From the NCBI GenBank assembly GCA_004431415.1, contig QPMI01000470.1, positions 417,379 through 481,378 on the forward strand: DNA of 64,000 bases, in the 5' to 3' direction. The notes beneath the pieces are model-generated. The model was given only the letters and a program-made list of their open reading frames with translations. It was not told the origin of the DNA and did not search any database. The DNA is from Cyanophora paradoxa. Taxonomy: Eukaryota > Glaucocystophyceae > Cyanophorales > Cyanophoraceae. Both the position numbers and the translations under genes were made by a program. Below are positions 52,911 to 63,212 of the stretch, one piece after another (the first letter of the stretch is position 1; each line of letters opens with the position of its first letter).

Positions 52911-54519
52911 CTTTTATTATATCAGGCGAAGCCTCTTTCTCAAACCCAAAAACCGACGATCTAAATTCCTTTTTTAACCTTTTTTTCCACTCAAGATCCC
53001 CCCTGCTTAATAATTTCCGTGTCGCACTCCCTCGAGGCAGAATTAAGCATCCCGCGAAAATCGAATTTCCCTCTGGATCAATTCCGGTACTTAACCTCCG
53101 ACAAATGCAGTCCGAGTCCGAAGGTGGGACCCGGTCCCGCCCGGTCCCGCGACGAAATCGCGCCAGGGACGCCCCAGAACGATACAGAATGACGCGCGAG
53201 GGCGAGCGCATCGCCGCAAGCTCGATTTCGGGCGCCGTCGACGCTCCAGTGCGAAGAGTCGGCCGAAAATTTGATCCGGCCGGTTCCGGCCGGTCCCGCG
53301 ACGCGCGCAATCCATGCGTACTGGCGCGTCCCCCCTGCTTAATAATTTCCGTGTCGCACTCCCTCGAGGCAGAATTAATAATTCTGCCTCGACACGGACG
53401 CGATTGCTGCTAGTCACTCAGCCACACGAACCCCCACAGACCTCTCTAGATCCATTTTTAGCGTCGTAGCTGCCCTAAGACGACCGCTCCCCCGTAGGCA
53501 TCCCGCGAAAATCGAATTTCCCTCTGGATCAATTCCGGTACTTAACCTCCGACAAATGCAGTCCGAGTCCGAAGGTGGGACCCGGTCCCGCCGGTCCCGC
53601 GACGAAATCGCGCCAGGGACGCCCCAGAACGATACAGAATGACGCGCGAGGGCGAGCGCATCGCCGCAAGCTCGATTTCGGCGCCGTCGACGCTCCAGTG
53701 CGAAGAGTCGGCCGAAAATTTGATCCGGCCGGTTCCGGCCGGTCCCGCGACGCGCGCAATCCATGCGTACTGGCGCGCATAGACATAGCAGCGCCTGCGC
53801 ACCCCCGAAATCCGCTTTTCGGAGCCGGAAGAGCGCAGGAAGGTACCCGACGGCAAAAATTCGATCCTAGACAGGCCCGGAGATCTTTCCGCGCGCCCAC
53901 GCCGCGGCGCATGCGCGGAACGATAGCATAAGCATTTGAGATGTAGACAAAGCATTCCGCACGCTTTACAGATGCGCCGGACCGCGGGGACCCAGCCGAC
54001 CCCGAAAATTCGATCCTTCACGGACCTGCACATCTTTCCGCGCGCCCTCGCATCCTCACGCGAGCGCATCGCTACAGTATTCAGTTGAGATCTTTTTAAA
54101 GCTTTTCGCAAGCTCTGCGGGCGCGACAGGGCACGAGAACCCAGCCGACGCAAAAATTCGATCCTGAACGGGCCTGCACATCTTTCCGCGCGCCCACGCC
54201 GCGGCGCATGCTCAGAGCTTTCCGCGCGCCCTCGCATCGTCACGCGAGCGCATCGCTACAATATGCATTTGAGATCGTTTTAAAGCTTTCCGCGAGCTCT
54301 GCGGGCGCGACAGCGCACGACAACCCAGCCGACGCCAAAAATTCGATCCTGGCCACGCCTGCACATCTTTCCGCGCGCCCTCGCCTCCGCAGCCCCGCAC
54401 ATCGATGCTATATGCATTCGCTGGCCAGTCGCTGAGTGCCCTATAGGCCTACTGTGACAGCCGCGAGGGCGTCCGCGAGGCTTCGCCGTACTTAGTGCTC
54501 CGCAGGAGCACGGATCTTG
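52911..54519. mobile_element. 1.6-kb repeat-rich insert of unknown type
   Basis: This block interrupts hairpin element copy 2. A segment of about 280 bp starting CATCCCGCGAAAATCGAATT is present twice (53049-53330 and 53499-53778), differing mainly by one or two bases in CCGGTCCCG words. A 48-bp word starting CCCCCTGCTTAATAATTTCC occurs at 52999 and 53331. From 53780 to 54430, units of about 150-190 bp share AAAATTCGATCCT and CATCTTTCCGCGCGCCC (near 53854, 54004, 54151, 54338). Open minus-strand frames repeat with the units and resemble no protein I know. I see no transposase and no clear target duplication. Confidence 0.5.
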
Positions 54520-54610
54520 TTTATGATTGATTTCAATGTAATTAATGTATAAAGTATAGAGATTATGTATGTTAAATTAATACCGGGTGGGGTGTGAGGG
54601 TGGGGTGTGA
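54520..54610 (+). repeat. G-rich hairpin element, copy 2, 3' half
   Basis: TTATGATTGATTTCAATGTA through GGGTGGGGTGTGAGGGTGGG matches the distal half of copy 1. Confidence 0.78.
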
Positions 54611-54762
54611 AAGTGGTATCAGCCAACCATTTAATAATTACGATATTGAACCGACGTGATACCGACGAGATATGATATATTCAGATCGTATTAGAACGGC
54701 GCGATCACTAAGAAAAACAAGTATCATGTGCTGTATATTTCGCGATCCCTGAATCGCGAATC

Positions 54763-54800
54763 GATAGGGTGGGGTGAGAAAGTGGGGCACCACCCTCACT
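54763..54800 (+). repeat. Short G-rich hairpin element remnant
   Basis: CGATAGGGTGGGGTGAGAAA followed by GTGGGGCACCACCCTCACTG is a collapsed version of the element start. Confidence 0.5.
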
Positions 54801-54860
54801 GTATACACTGTGATATGATCGCAATCCCGATGTAGCCTACTATGATATCGTGCGGACTTC

Positions 54861-55087
54861 GATAGGGTGGGTAAGTGGGGTGAGGTGGGGCATTTTTTTG
54901 AATCCCTTAAATTTTGGGGGGTCAAATATTTTTGGGCAAAAAAGACCCCACCCAACCCCACCCTCCCCACCCTGTATTACTTATCGATACACCTCACTTA
55001 TTTCAATGTATAAACTCTATTAAATTAGATAGTAAATATGTATAGAAATAACGAGATTGTAGTATAGGGTGGGGTGTAGGGTGGGGG
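54861..55087 (+). repeat. G-rich hairpin element, copy 3
   Basis: Full-length copy: GATAGGGTGGGTAAGTGGGG, GGCATTTTTTTGAATCCCTT, AAAAAAGACCCCACCCAACC, an AT-rich segment with TATTTCAATGTATAAA, and GGGTGGGGTGTAGGGTGGGG at the end. Confidence 0.78.
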
Positions 55088-55496
55088 CAAAATGCAAACT
55101 GAATCAGTGCGATATAATTTAGTGAACACAAGTGGATATGAAGTGGATACGAAGTGGATACGAAGGGGATAAGTGCGCCCCGCCACTATGCAAGATACAT
55201 GCAAACTACATGCGAGTTCTATGAAAACAATAACGATTTAGTCATGTATATATTTCGTATATATGTCCGCACCTCCGTGTGTGTGATCCCGCACAACTTT
55301 GCTTTTTTGTGTTTTTTTTGTTTTTTTTCGCATATCACGACATATACATATATACACCGGCGTCACCGACATATTCGGGGTCATCACATCGCGGCGATTC
55401 CGAAACATATAGCATGCGATAGCGTAGTATTTTTACGTTGTCTGATCGTAATGTGATAAATTAGCTGTTATGGCTGATCGTAATGTGATAAGAGAT
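55088..55496. other. AT-rich spacer, no gene seen
   Basis: Contains a short GTGGATA(C/T)GAAG tandem (55130-55168) and a T-rich segment near 55303-55330. The 100-residue frame at 55154-55456 has no recognisable features. Confidence 0.45.
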
Positions 55497-55757
55497 CATC
55501 GATAGTAGGCTGACAGTAGGCTGAGAGTAGGCTGATAGTAGGCTGACAGTAGACTGACAGTAGGCTGACAGGGTGATAGTATAGGCTGACAGGTGATAGT
55601 ATAGGCTGACAGGCTGATAGTATAGGCTGACAGGCTGATAGTATAGGCTGACAGGGTGATAGTATCGGCTGATAGTATAGGCTGACAGGATCAGGATTGG
55701 CTGATGACAGGCTGACAGGATCGGGATTGGCTGAGGACAGGCTGACAGGATCAGGAT
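55497..55757 (+). repeat. GCTGACAGG minisatellite
   Basis: Many copies of GGCTGATAGTATA, GGCTGACAGG and GATCAGGATTGGCTGA words run in tandem with an irregular 10-25 bp period, directly left of the virus-like element's flank. Confidence 0.9.
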
Positions 55758-56798
55758 TGGCTATAATAAAGCGTGCTCAGGTTACGGTGTCCAATCAAAA
55801 ACGCACACAATTCAATCGGCGAAAGGGGGCATACGGGAAAAGCGAAGGGGGGATACCAAAACACCGATTTTCGATGGAAATCGTCAAACGCTTGTATCTC
55901 ATCACCAGCTCATCACCCTGCAAAACTGAAAATAGCGCCGTGACGTCTTAACGAGGCTAGCACGTCCATATAAGTTTCATAGGCTCAAAAAATAATGTGT
56001 AAAATGCATAGTTTTTAAAAAATGCGATCGCGGGGCTCTAAGCCTCTGACTCCCAGTGACTCGGTGAGCCGCTGAGCCAACTCGGCGGTCGGCGGTAGCC
56101 TATACTATCATAGTATGACACTTGCCAGTTGCATTTAAGTTGCAAAGTTGGAGTCCCGAGTCCCGAGCCCCGAGTCCCGAGTCCCGAGTCCCGACTCGAT
56201 AACACCGGCGATCGCGACTTCGCGGAGACCCCCCCTTTCGTTTTCCGGGCATAACTTTGGACAGCAAGCCGATCTCGGCGCGCTCTCAATTGCTACGTGC
56301 TCGTAACTTGCTTCCGGGCATGTTGGTGCTAGTTTGACTAGCTAACTCAACCGTGGCAAGAAGTGCAAATTCGCCATAGGCACAAGTGCCCGAAAATCGA
56401 GGTGTCCGCTACATTCTGAGAGCCGGCGCGCGTTCCCATGAGGCTCCACTAGTCATACTTTGCAACCGTGCGCGTATAGAGTAGTTCTACGCTACTACAA
56501 AGCGGCGCGGTCTGATTCGCAAAGGGCGCGATTTGGCGCTACGAAAGCACCGCGGCGCCTACTACTTTCGTGTCTCAAAGTCGCTTTTCGATCGCCATTA
56601 GCTACCGGCGCTACCGTTGCTACTTTCTACTACTTCTTAATGTAGCTTTGGTTTCCGGCGCTTTATAGCTCTCAGTTTGATTAGAGAACGACTTATACCA
56701 TCGTTGGCTATTCACGCCGCCGGATAGCTTAGGCTCGGCGGCTGTTACTAGCCGCTGTAATTCTTTATTTACGCGTTTCTCTTTTTGCACGCGATCTT
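55758..56798. other. Left flank of the virus-like element, no intact gene
   Basis: AT/GC-mixed sequence. It holds a CCCGAGT minisatellite (56152-56204) and GGGGGGATACCAAAACACCG (55850-55869) with a partly similar antisense CCCCCCTTTCGTTTTCCGGG (56229-56248). No recognised ORF. The element's left terminus probably lies here, but I could not define an inverted terminal repeat. Confidence 0.4.
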
Positions 56799-58005
56799 CT
56801 AATAGAGTGCCTTCGGCACAGCCGCGGCGGCTTCTATGCCCTCTCTACGCAATTGCGCATCGACCCGCGCCTCGTCCTTTGCCGCTTCTAATGCATCTAC
56901 TGTGGGCGCCATTAGGTAATCCACAGCTTGGACAGGCAATAGCTCGTGGAAGGCAAAGCGACCCTCTACGCGATTGCCGTCCGGATCAGTTAGCATAAAC
57001 TTATAGCCCTCGCGCGCGGCGACAGTATATACGATTCGGCTCCAATTGTTACCGCCCTTAGCGAATGGCGTCTTCTCTCGATCCGTAGCCTTACTGACAT
57101 GCCCGGCTGAATCTGATCCAAATAAGCTATCGATTTCTTGAATTTCGCATCTTCTTTTTGCACTATAAGCTTATAGTGACTCTCGTTGGTCTCGGCGGGC
57201 ATATAGCCGGTCGCAGAGTGCACCGTATTATTATAATTATATTCCAGAGACGAAGGACATCTATAAATCGCGCCGTATTATTCGCGATGCAGTAGCTCGT
57301 GATCAGCCGCCGCATTTGCTTGTTAAATGCTTCTATGCGCCCTTGCGCGCGATGGTCGGCTGTGTCCGCTATCTGATGCTCGATAAACTGATTCTCGAAA
57401 TATTTGCGCATAATATCATTGCGGAATTCGCTTCCCGCATCGCTTTGCAGCTTTGAAAATTGGTCTCGGCGCCTTATTTTGCAGCTGTATTAAAGGCGGC
57501 TTAAGGTCGACGCCGCGGACTTATCCCGCATCGGGATAATGAACCCGACCCGTAATGTGTTCTCCATAGCCGTGAGAAAAGCACTGTAATTATCATTATA
57601 CTTCGAGTAAGCGGGAAAGAATAGCAGATCAATTACGTAGGTATCGAGAGGCTGTCGGATCGGTATAGCAGGGTCTCGTTTGCGGGATAGGTGCGGCGCA
57701 TTAATCTGAACGACCTCTTGCCGGCTATACCACTCTTGCAATTTCTTATAATTCTCATTGGGCAGCTCTTGCCGTAGCTTAGTGATCCCTTTGAAACCGG
57801 TTTGCGGATCGTAGAATTTACGCGCGATTTTCGATTGCTCCGGGACAGCAAGGGCTACGGGCACGTCGCGGGGCACCAAAGCCTTTAAATCAGACCGCTT
57901 TACTATGCGGCTCTCTTTATTCTCTTTCGGCACGGGGATCGGCAATGTGCTCCCCTCTAAATCTTGCGATCGTCTTACTATTGGCGGTCTTGACATCCTT
58001 GTCAT
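56799..58005 (-). pseudogene. Retroviral-type (rve) integrase, frameshifted
   Basis: Four frames in order make up a DDE integrase of the Polinton/mavirus class. 58005-57490 holds FYDPQTGFKGITKLRQ and the first core part (TYVIDLLFF, KYNDNYSAFLTAMEN). Near 57480-57163, KLQSDAGSEFRND and QGRIEAFNKQMRRLI give the second Asp and the Glu of the catalytic triad. 57223-56990 holds the HSATGYMPAE turn and a QIQPGMSVRLRI strand. 56996-56799 has the chromo/SH3-like end (LTDPDGNRVEGRFAFHELLP). Frame changes fall near 57490, 57240 and 56995, so the copy is not expressible as it stands. Confidence 0.82.
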
Positions 58006-58181
58006 CAGACAATAAAAAGATCAATGTAACATTTTACATGCACGAGGCAATAGAAGGTTTTGTTTGTTTACGGTAAATCAGAGAAGAAGATATTAGCAAC
58101 GACACCATTTCGGTTGGCTCCATTTATATACCACATGTGGCTGTTACGAACTCCACTTCGCTCCATTAATCTTTTAAGAAT

Positions 58182-58552
58182 TTAACGCACCGTTGTGCGG
58201 CGTGTAATATTAATTCCATGCTCTTCGAATTTCCGATGATATTTGGACAGATCGCGTTTAACATGGAAATATAGAATGTCGATCGGTTGTTGTTCATGCT
58301 CACGCTTCATGGCTCTCACTACATCTACCATGCTATACTGAGTGCATCTAACATGACCCCAGAAATCCACAACAGGTAAATATCCTCCTGTATCATCATC
58401 GACAGGATGATATTATACCTATATCTGTAAGGGTTCCCAGTGGCTTTAACATAAGCGAATACGTTATCTGATGATCGATTACTATTTTTATGCGGTTCTT
58501 CAATGAAGAAGCCAATCGACTTCACATCTTCTCTACGAATGTATGTATTCAC
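58182..58552 (-). pseudogene. Small gene of the element, unknown, one frameshift
   Basis: Two frames join near 58370: RREDVKSIGFFIEEPHKNSN and NVFAYVKATGNPYRYRYN (58552-58390), then DFWGHVRCTQYSMVDVVRAM, PIDILYFHVKRDLSKYHRKF and EEHGINITRRTTVR (58370-58182). It lies between the integrase and polymerase on the same strand. I know no homologue. The basic C-terminus could suit nucleic-acid binding, which is speculation. Confidence 0.45.
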
Positions 58553-59074
58553 AAATGAGAATTGAACATGCTCACTATCAAAGGAGAAAAGACATCTAAC
58601 AGTTCCACCATGTTTAATGACATTTCAGAGAGAGGGAAACTAATGATAGGTTACCATTAAAGCGATAAGCCATTGCCTTTTACTTTAAGCTGAGAAAATA
58701 TTTTCCTGTTGCCTAAATGTAGCGCGTTCTCCTTAAATCATTTTGCGTTGCCCACGGGGCTTTCAATTTTTGACGATCCGCGGTGAGATTCTCACGTTTA
58801 CTGTCAATAAAATCAGGCTACCTGAGCGTTTATTGTCAAGATTTTCGCAATTGTTGTAAACTTTACAAGTAAATACTGTAAAACGCGCAATAAAAAGGCG
58901 CAGTAAACAGTAAAATGGACGCCCCGATATGGGACGCGCACCCGATCCCCAATTACTTCCTAATCGACCCTGACGACCCCGGATTAAAGTGCATATGGCT
59001 TTACATATCCTAAGGCGACAGCTCCTTCAATTAGAGCGCAAACCAAGAAAAAGAACGCATGATAAGATAGACGA
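58553..59074. other. AT-rich gap between the small gene and the polymerase
   Basis: No open frame with recognisable content. Contains CACTCCGGTC-free AT-rich sequence and a short GGACGCCCCGATATGGGACG block near 58916. Confidence 0.4.
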
Positions 59075-62000
59075 CTAACAGCCGAATGGAAGGCTATGTA
59101 TGCCGTCGCCTGATATGCAGCGCTTGCCATCGAATTGGGTCAGCGCTATCCGCTTGCTCTCCAAATCATATAAGTGGTGGCATCGCCGTTGCTTGTTTAC
59201 TACTGTTACTGTTTTTGTGATCCCGTCAAATAGGCAGCGCTTAAAGTCGTCGAAATGCACCTCTTTCGAGGCTGTCCCGCTCATTTTTACCTTGTCGTAG
59301 CTCTCAGTGCGGAAAGCATATAGCTTCGGTCGCAGCCCCACATACTCCACTATCTTGACGTCGGGCATCTCATTTTTATATTTACCGGGAACCATCCGGT
59401 TCTCGGGCTATAAGGGCAATCTAAATAGGGCTGATCTCTCGCATGCCCGCTTCCAGATCGCGCTCTCTATATACAGACAGAACGAGTCGGTATCGTGGAA
59501 CAGCAGCTGAGCTTGCGACCAGGTGGGTCGGATCACGTCGTAAAAGAAGCTATAATTATGCAGCTTCGCGGCATCCAGCACATAAGCGCCAATAGCCACC
59601 GGTTTATCGAGTTTTACGTGTTTACTATACATTTCGAATGCAACAGCGCTTTCGTTTAATACATTCGTCGCTTTTACCAGTGGGCTCGCGGCGTATTTCT
59701 TAAACAGCTTCGTGCTATTCGCGATCTTTACCACTGAGCGCCCTCGACACGATTCCAGGCATTTACCGTAAATAGCATTGTTCATTAATTTAAAGAAGTC
59801 GCTCTCGAATTTATTCCGGGCTTCCTTTCGCAGCTTCGTGTTCAGATCTATATAGGGCTTCATAAATGCAGCGGTTGCAAACGAGAGCACACGGTGGATC
59901 TTAGTAACTACGATCCCCTTTTTTACCATATAGAGCAGCATCGGCTGAGACACCACGTAATTATATTTCGGAGTAAACGAGGCGATCAGCTTCGGATCTT
60001 TACTGAGCTTCTCGCCGCTAATCTCCAAAAGCCCACGCTGATATTTCCCGAGCATGTCCGCAGTAATTACCTCTTTACTCACGATCAGCGGGAAATCGCG
60101 ATGGTCGCCCTTTAAATAGTCCGGATACGCAAGGTCGACCTCTATAAATGCACTCCGCCCTACAACCTCGGTAAAAGCTGTGCTCGTGTCGTCCCAGCGA
60201 TAGTCCCCGACCGGTAAAGGCTGACTGAGCGCATAGCCATATAGATTATTCGCATCCAATAGCACTATATGTTTATCCTCGCTATTAGCCTCGGCATATC
60301 GTGTGGGCATGGTCGCAAAGCCGCCCCTAATTGCCCGCTCAATAAATTCGTATTGATCCGCATCGCTGATCTGTTCTATTGCGACCCTCGTATGCTTTAA
60401 CATCGCGTCCCACGATAGTCCCGGTGCGCTCACATAATGCGTGGGATCCAGTCCGTATTGCTCATGGGCGAGCATGCTGAATTTACCGAATTTTACCATG
60501 AGATCATTAACATCGGACGCCTGAAAATCCATGAAATTCGAGGCGTCTATAAACTTGTAAAGTCCCCACTGTAAAGAGAGATACTCGTCGAAATTCTTAC
60601 TTAGGATCTCGACCCGCAGCTTGTCGTCTTGCTGTGCGATTTTCCTGAATATAGCATGCCCGCACTCGTCCATCCGATCAATGACCACGGCTACTTTCGT
60701 TTGCTTTGAGATCCGCCTGTGTAAATTGCATTTTCGGCAAGCTTTCCCTATATAATCGCCGCTTTGGTGACAGTGATCGCGCACAGGGAAGTTTTCGTGG
60801 GTAAATCGCTGATTGCATATATAGCAGTGTTTGGTGATTTTATAGGCTTGCTTTTGCGCCTCTGTGAGCGGAATCATAGGTGTTTAGTAAATAGGGTATT
60901 AAGCATCTCGCGGCACAGTTCCCCTAACGTGGTAAACATCTGACCCAGCGGATCCACGCCCTCGAATTCGTGATTTTCAACATGCGAGCCCATAACTACA
61001 TTAAGTGCCACCGACTTTACCTCTCGCTTGGTTCGATTTGGTTCATTAGGAACCGGCACCGACTCCATCTCTACCTTGCAGTAGCAGACAGTAGGAAGCC
61101 ACACCATTTTCCTTAGGTGTTGCAGTCCGAAAGTAATAAAGCTTCCGGGCTCCGGGCATTTACCTTTACTCAGCCGCCAATCGATACAGCGATTAGAGTC
61201 GGTGTGGCTATCGAGTTTCTCCTGTGATCTAAACCGGGACAAGCAGGTTTCGCAGTAGAAAATGCGCCCGTCGTTTGCTTTATCAAAGGTGGTCTTTAAT
61301 AGGCGGCTCAGTGACATAATCGTAATATAGTGACCCTGTCCGTTTGCGTCCTCGATCAGCAGCAGGTTTACCTTCGATTTACGACGCGGATTACTTGACA
61401 TGTGCAGTGGATAAAAGGTTTGGGTCGCATTGTCGGCGCCATATATATTAATTGACAGCTCGGGATTATTGTCCTCGAAACGATCTATTAATGCAGCATC
61501 GCAAGCCACCGGGAAATTAATGCCTGAGAAGTCCAGCTCAGTCATCCACCGCCTATATTGGAACGGATCATTACGTTTGTGTCTGTTTATGTCGTTTCTG
61601 TGCAGCCATGCGAGGATAGCGTAATTAAAGCAGTCGTGACCATCGATATTCTTAATATTTACTGTGGCTCGCTTTAATCCAATCCATTCGGGGGTCTCAA
61701 TGTAGCAACCGCCCATCGGCGCATATGATAAAACGACGACATGTAGCTTATCTAATTTACTGAGCCGGTAGCTGTCGACCTGTATCATCTGTTCATTCAT
61801 TTGCTGAGCTACACCCACTAACTCAGTGAGAATATTGCGCGACCTTGTGATTACGAAATAATCGCTATAAATGTGTTTGTGATAAAAACGTTAGGATCAC
61901 TCACTTTTACGTATCGGCAGATGAAAGTAAGGCGCACCTTAATAGCTTTAAGCTCGTCCAGCCGTTCTTTCAGCCGCCCAGGCAGGTTTGCAGCGATGGT

Positions 62001-62260
62001 AGTGAGAAATTCCACCGGATCTACGATTATCTGTTCATCCGCCTTATAGCTATACCAGGCGTATGCTTTATTCATTGCAAAACCGTCTTCCTCATCGGGT
62101 TCTATGACGGCTAAGCGCCGCCCTTCGGTATAGAAGCGCTCCACATTTTCCAGGCGATTATAGAGCTCGTCGGCAATATTTCCAAGGTTAGCTAAGCGGG
62201 GTTTTCGATCTAAGATCGCCGCCCTTCGATCATATTCGGCTTCGGTGATCTCCCAGTGAC
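59075..62260 (-). pseudogene. Protein-primed family B DNA polymerase, with frameshifts and an in-frame stop
   Basis: N-terminal part 62260-61851 (GNIADELYNRL, RLKERLDELKAIKVRLTFI). Next 61818-60874: GHDCFNYAILAWLHRND, the FYCETCLSRFRSQEKLDSH zinc-finger-like segment typical of Polinton/adintovirus-class polymerases. Next 60877-59408: CYICNQRF with VRDHCHQSGDYIG and CRKCN, motif A DANNLYGYALSQPLP, motif B KLMNNAIYGK, motif C HDTDSF. Last, 59395-59075: VPGKYKNEMPDVKIVEYVGL, the conserved C-terminal block. Frame changes fall near 61855 and at 60874-60877 (ATGA overlap). The last break is different: the C-terminal block is in the same frame after a TAG at 59408-59410. It would replicate the element's linear genome using a terminal protein primer. 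Confidence 0.85.
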
Positions 62261-62461
62261 TAAAAGACTACCTAACAAGCCTAATATTTCGTCTTTTTCT
62301 CTTTTATAAGGCGATTAGTTTGGCGGGGCATCTTTTACTTTAAGGGAACATTTTTATTTCGGGAAAGGACGCGTTCAAAAATGTGGAAACATATTTAAGG
62401 ACAACTCAAAAAAATGACACATAGGAAAACATTTTATGTGTATCAGATATAGAGAAACACA

Positions 62462-62955
62462 ATGAATACCCAAGAGATAATAGAATATTGTAAGACACTT
62501 ACAAATATTCCCGTAACAGAAGCAACAAAAGAATGCACAGACAAGAACTATCTCAAATGGGAAAAGAAGAATGCGCGTAAGAAGGTAATCTTTGTTATAT
62601 CACAAACGCGTAAACATCAGGACATGTTTTTACATCTTAATATGGCTTCCAGTTTTACCATCCGCATAGGCAGCACATATGCGCATTGGTTTACAAAGGA
62701 TATAAAATGTTAATACCACTTGACATTACGAAAGAGAAATGCATTGAGGTAATACAAAATGTTATATCCGGCTATTCTAAAAAACAAGATGGGGAAGTTA
62801 AGTGTGTGATTTGTTTAGAGGTTATAGAAACGGAAGATTTAGCTTGTGCGCAGTGTAATAGTTCTGTGTGTGAATCTTGCATATCCAAAATGACTTATAA
62901 ACAACGTTTTACCTGTCCAGTTTGTCGTATTGGGAGCTTGCAACAATACCATTAA
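62462..62955 (+). CDS. RING-finger protein of the element, possibly two overlapping frames
   Basis: The second frame (ATG at 62686, or 62707) ends in a RING domain: KCVICLEVIETEDLACAQCN, SVCESCISKM and FTCPVCRIG, with the C3HC4-like Cys spacing but Cys in place of His at the fourth or fifth position. The first frame (62462-62713, TQEIIEYCKTLTNIPVTEAT, KKVIFVISQTRKHQDMFL) ends at AAATGTTAA, overlapping the second start. Either these are two adjacent ORFs or one gene with a one-base shift near 62700. RING proteins are usually E3 ubiquitin ligases; viruses often carry them to redirect host ubiquitination. The gene is opposite in strand to polymerase and helicase, with AT-rich flanks. Confidence 0.65.
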
Positions 62956-62997
62956 TGGCAAGTGCCTAAGTTAGCTTACTGACGTTTTTTGTTTTTC

Positions 62998-63212
62998 GAT
63001 AGGGTGGGGAGGGTGGGGTGAGGTGGGGCATTTTTTGAGTTCCAATAAAAAATTCTCCCACCCAAACATTTTGGGCAAAAAAGACCCCACCCAACCCACC
63101 CTCCCCACCCTGTATTAACAACCATGATTTACACTGAAATTCAATGTGTTTTAAGTTATAAAAATAAGATATATCAATGTTAGAATGAAACCAGGTGGGG
63201 TGTAGGGTGGGG
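62998..63212 (+). repeat. G-rich hairpin element, copy 4, abutting the helicase stop codon
   Basis: GATAGGGTGGGGAGGGTGGG, GGCATTTTTTGAGTTCC, AAAAAAGACCCCACCCAACC, an AT-rich segment, and GGTGGGGTGTAGGGTGGGG ending at 63212. The helicase stop (TCA on the plus strand) is 63213-63215. It is the only copy inside the virus-like element. Confidence 0.8.

Noticed and set aside
53414-54243. Minus-strand frames in the 1.6-kb insert as genes
   Set aside because: The frames recur with each repeat unit, stop at unit borders and match no family; more likely non-coding repeat.
56030-56105. Possible tRNA (GTTGGCTCAGCGGC word) on the minus strand
   Set aside because: No B box or T-arm follows; tRNA identity is not supported.
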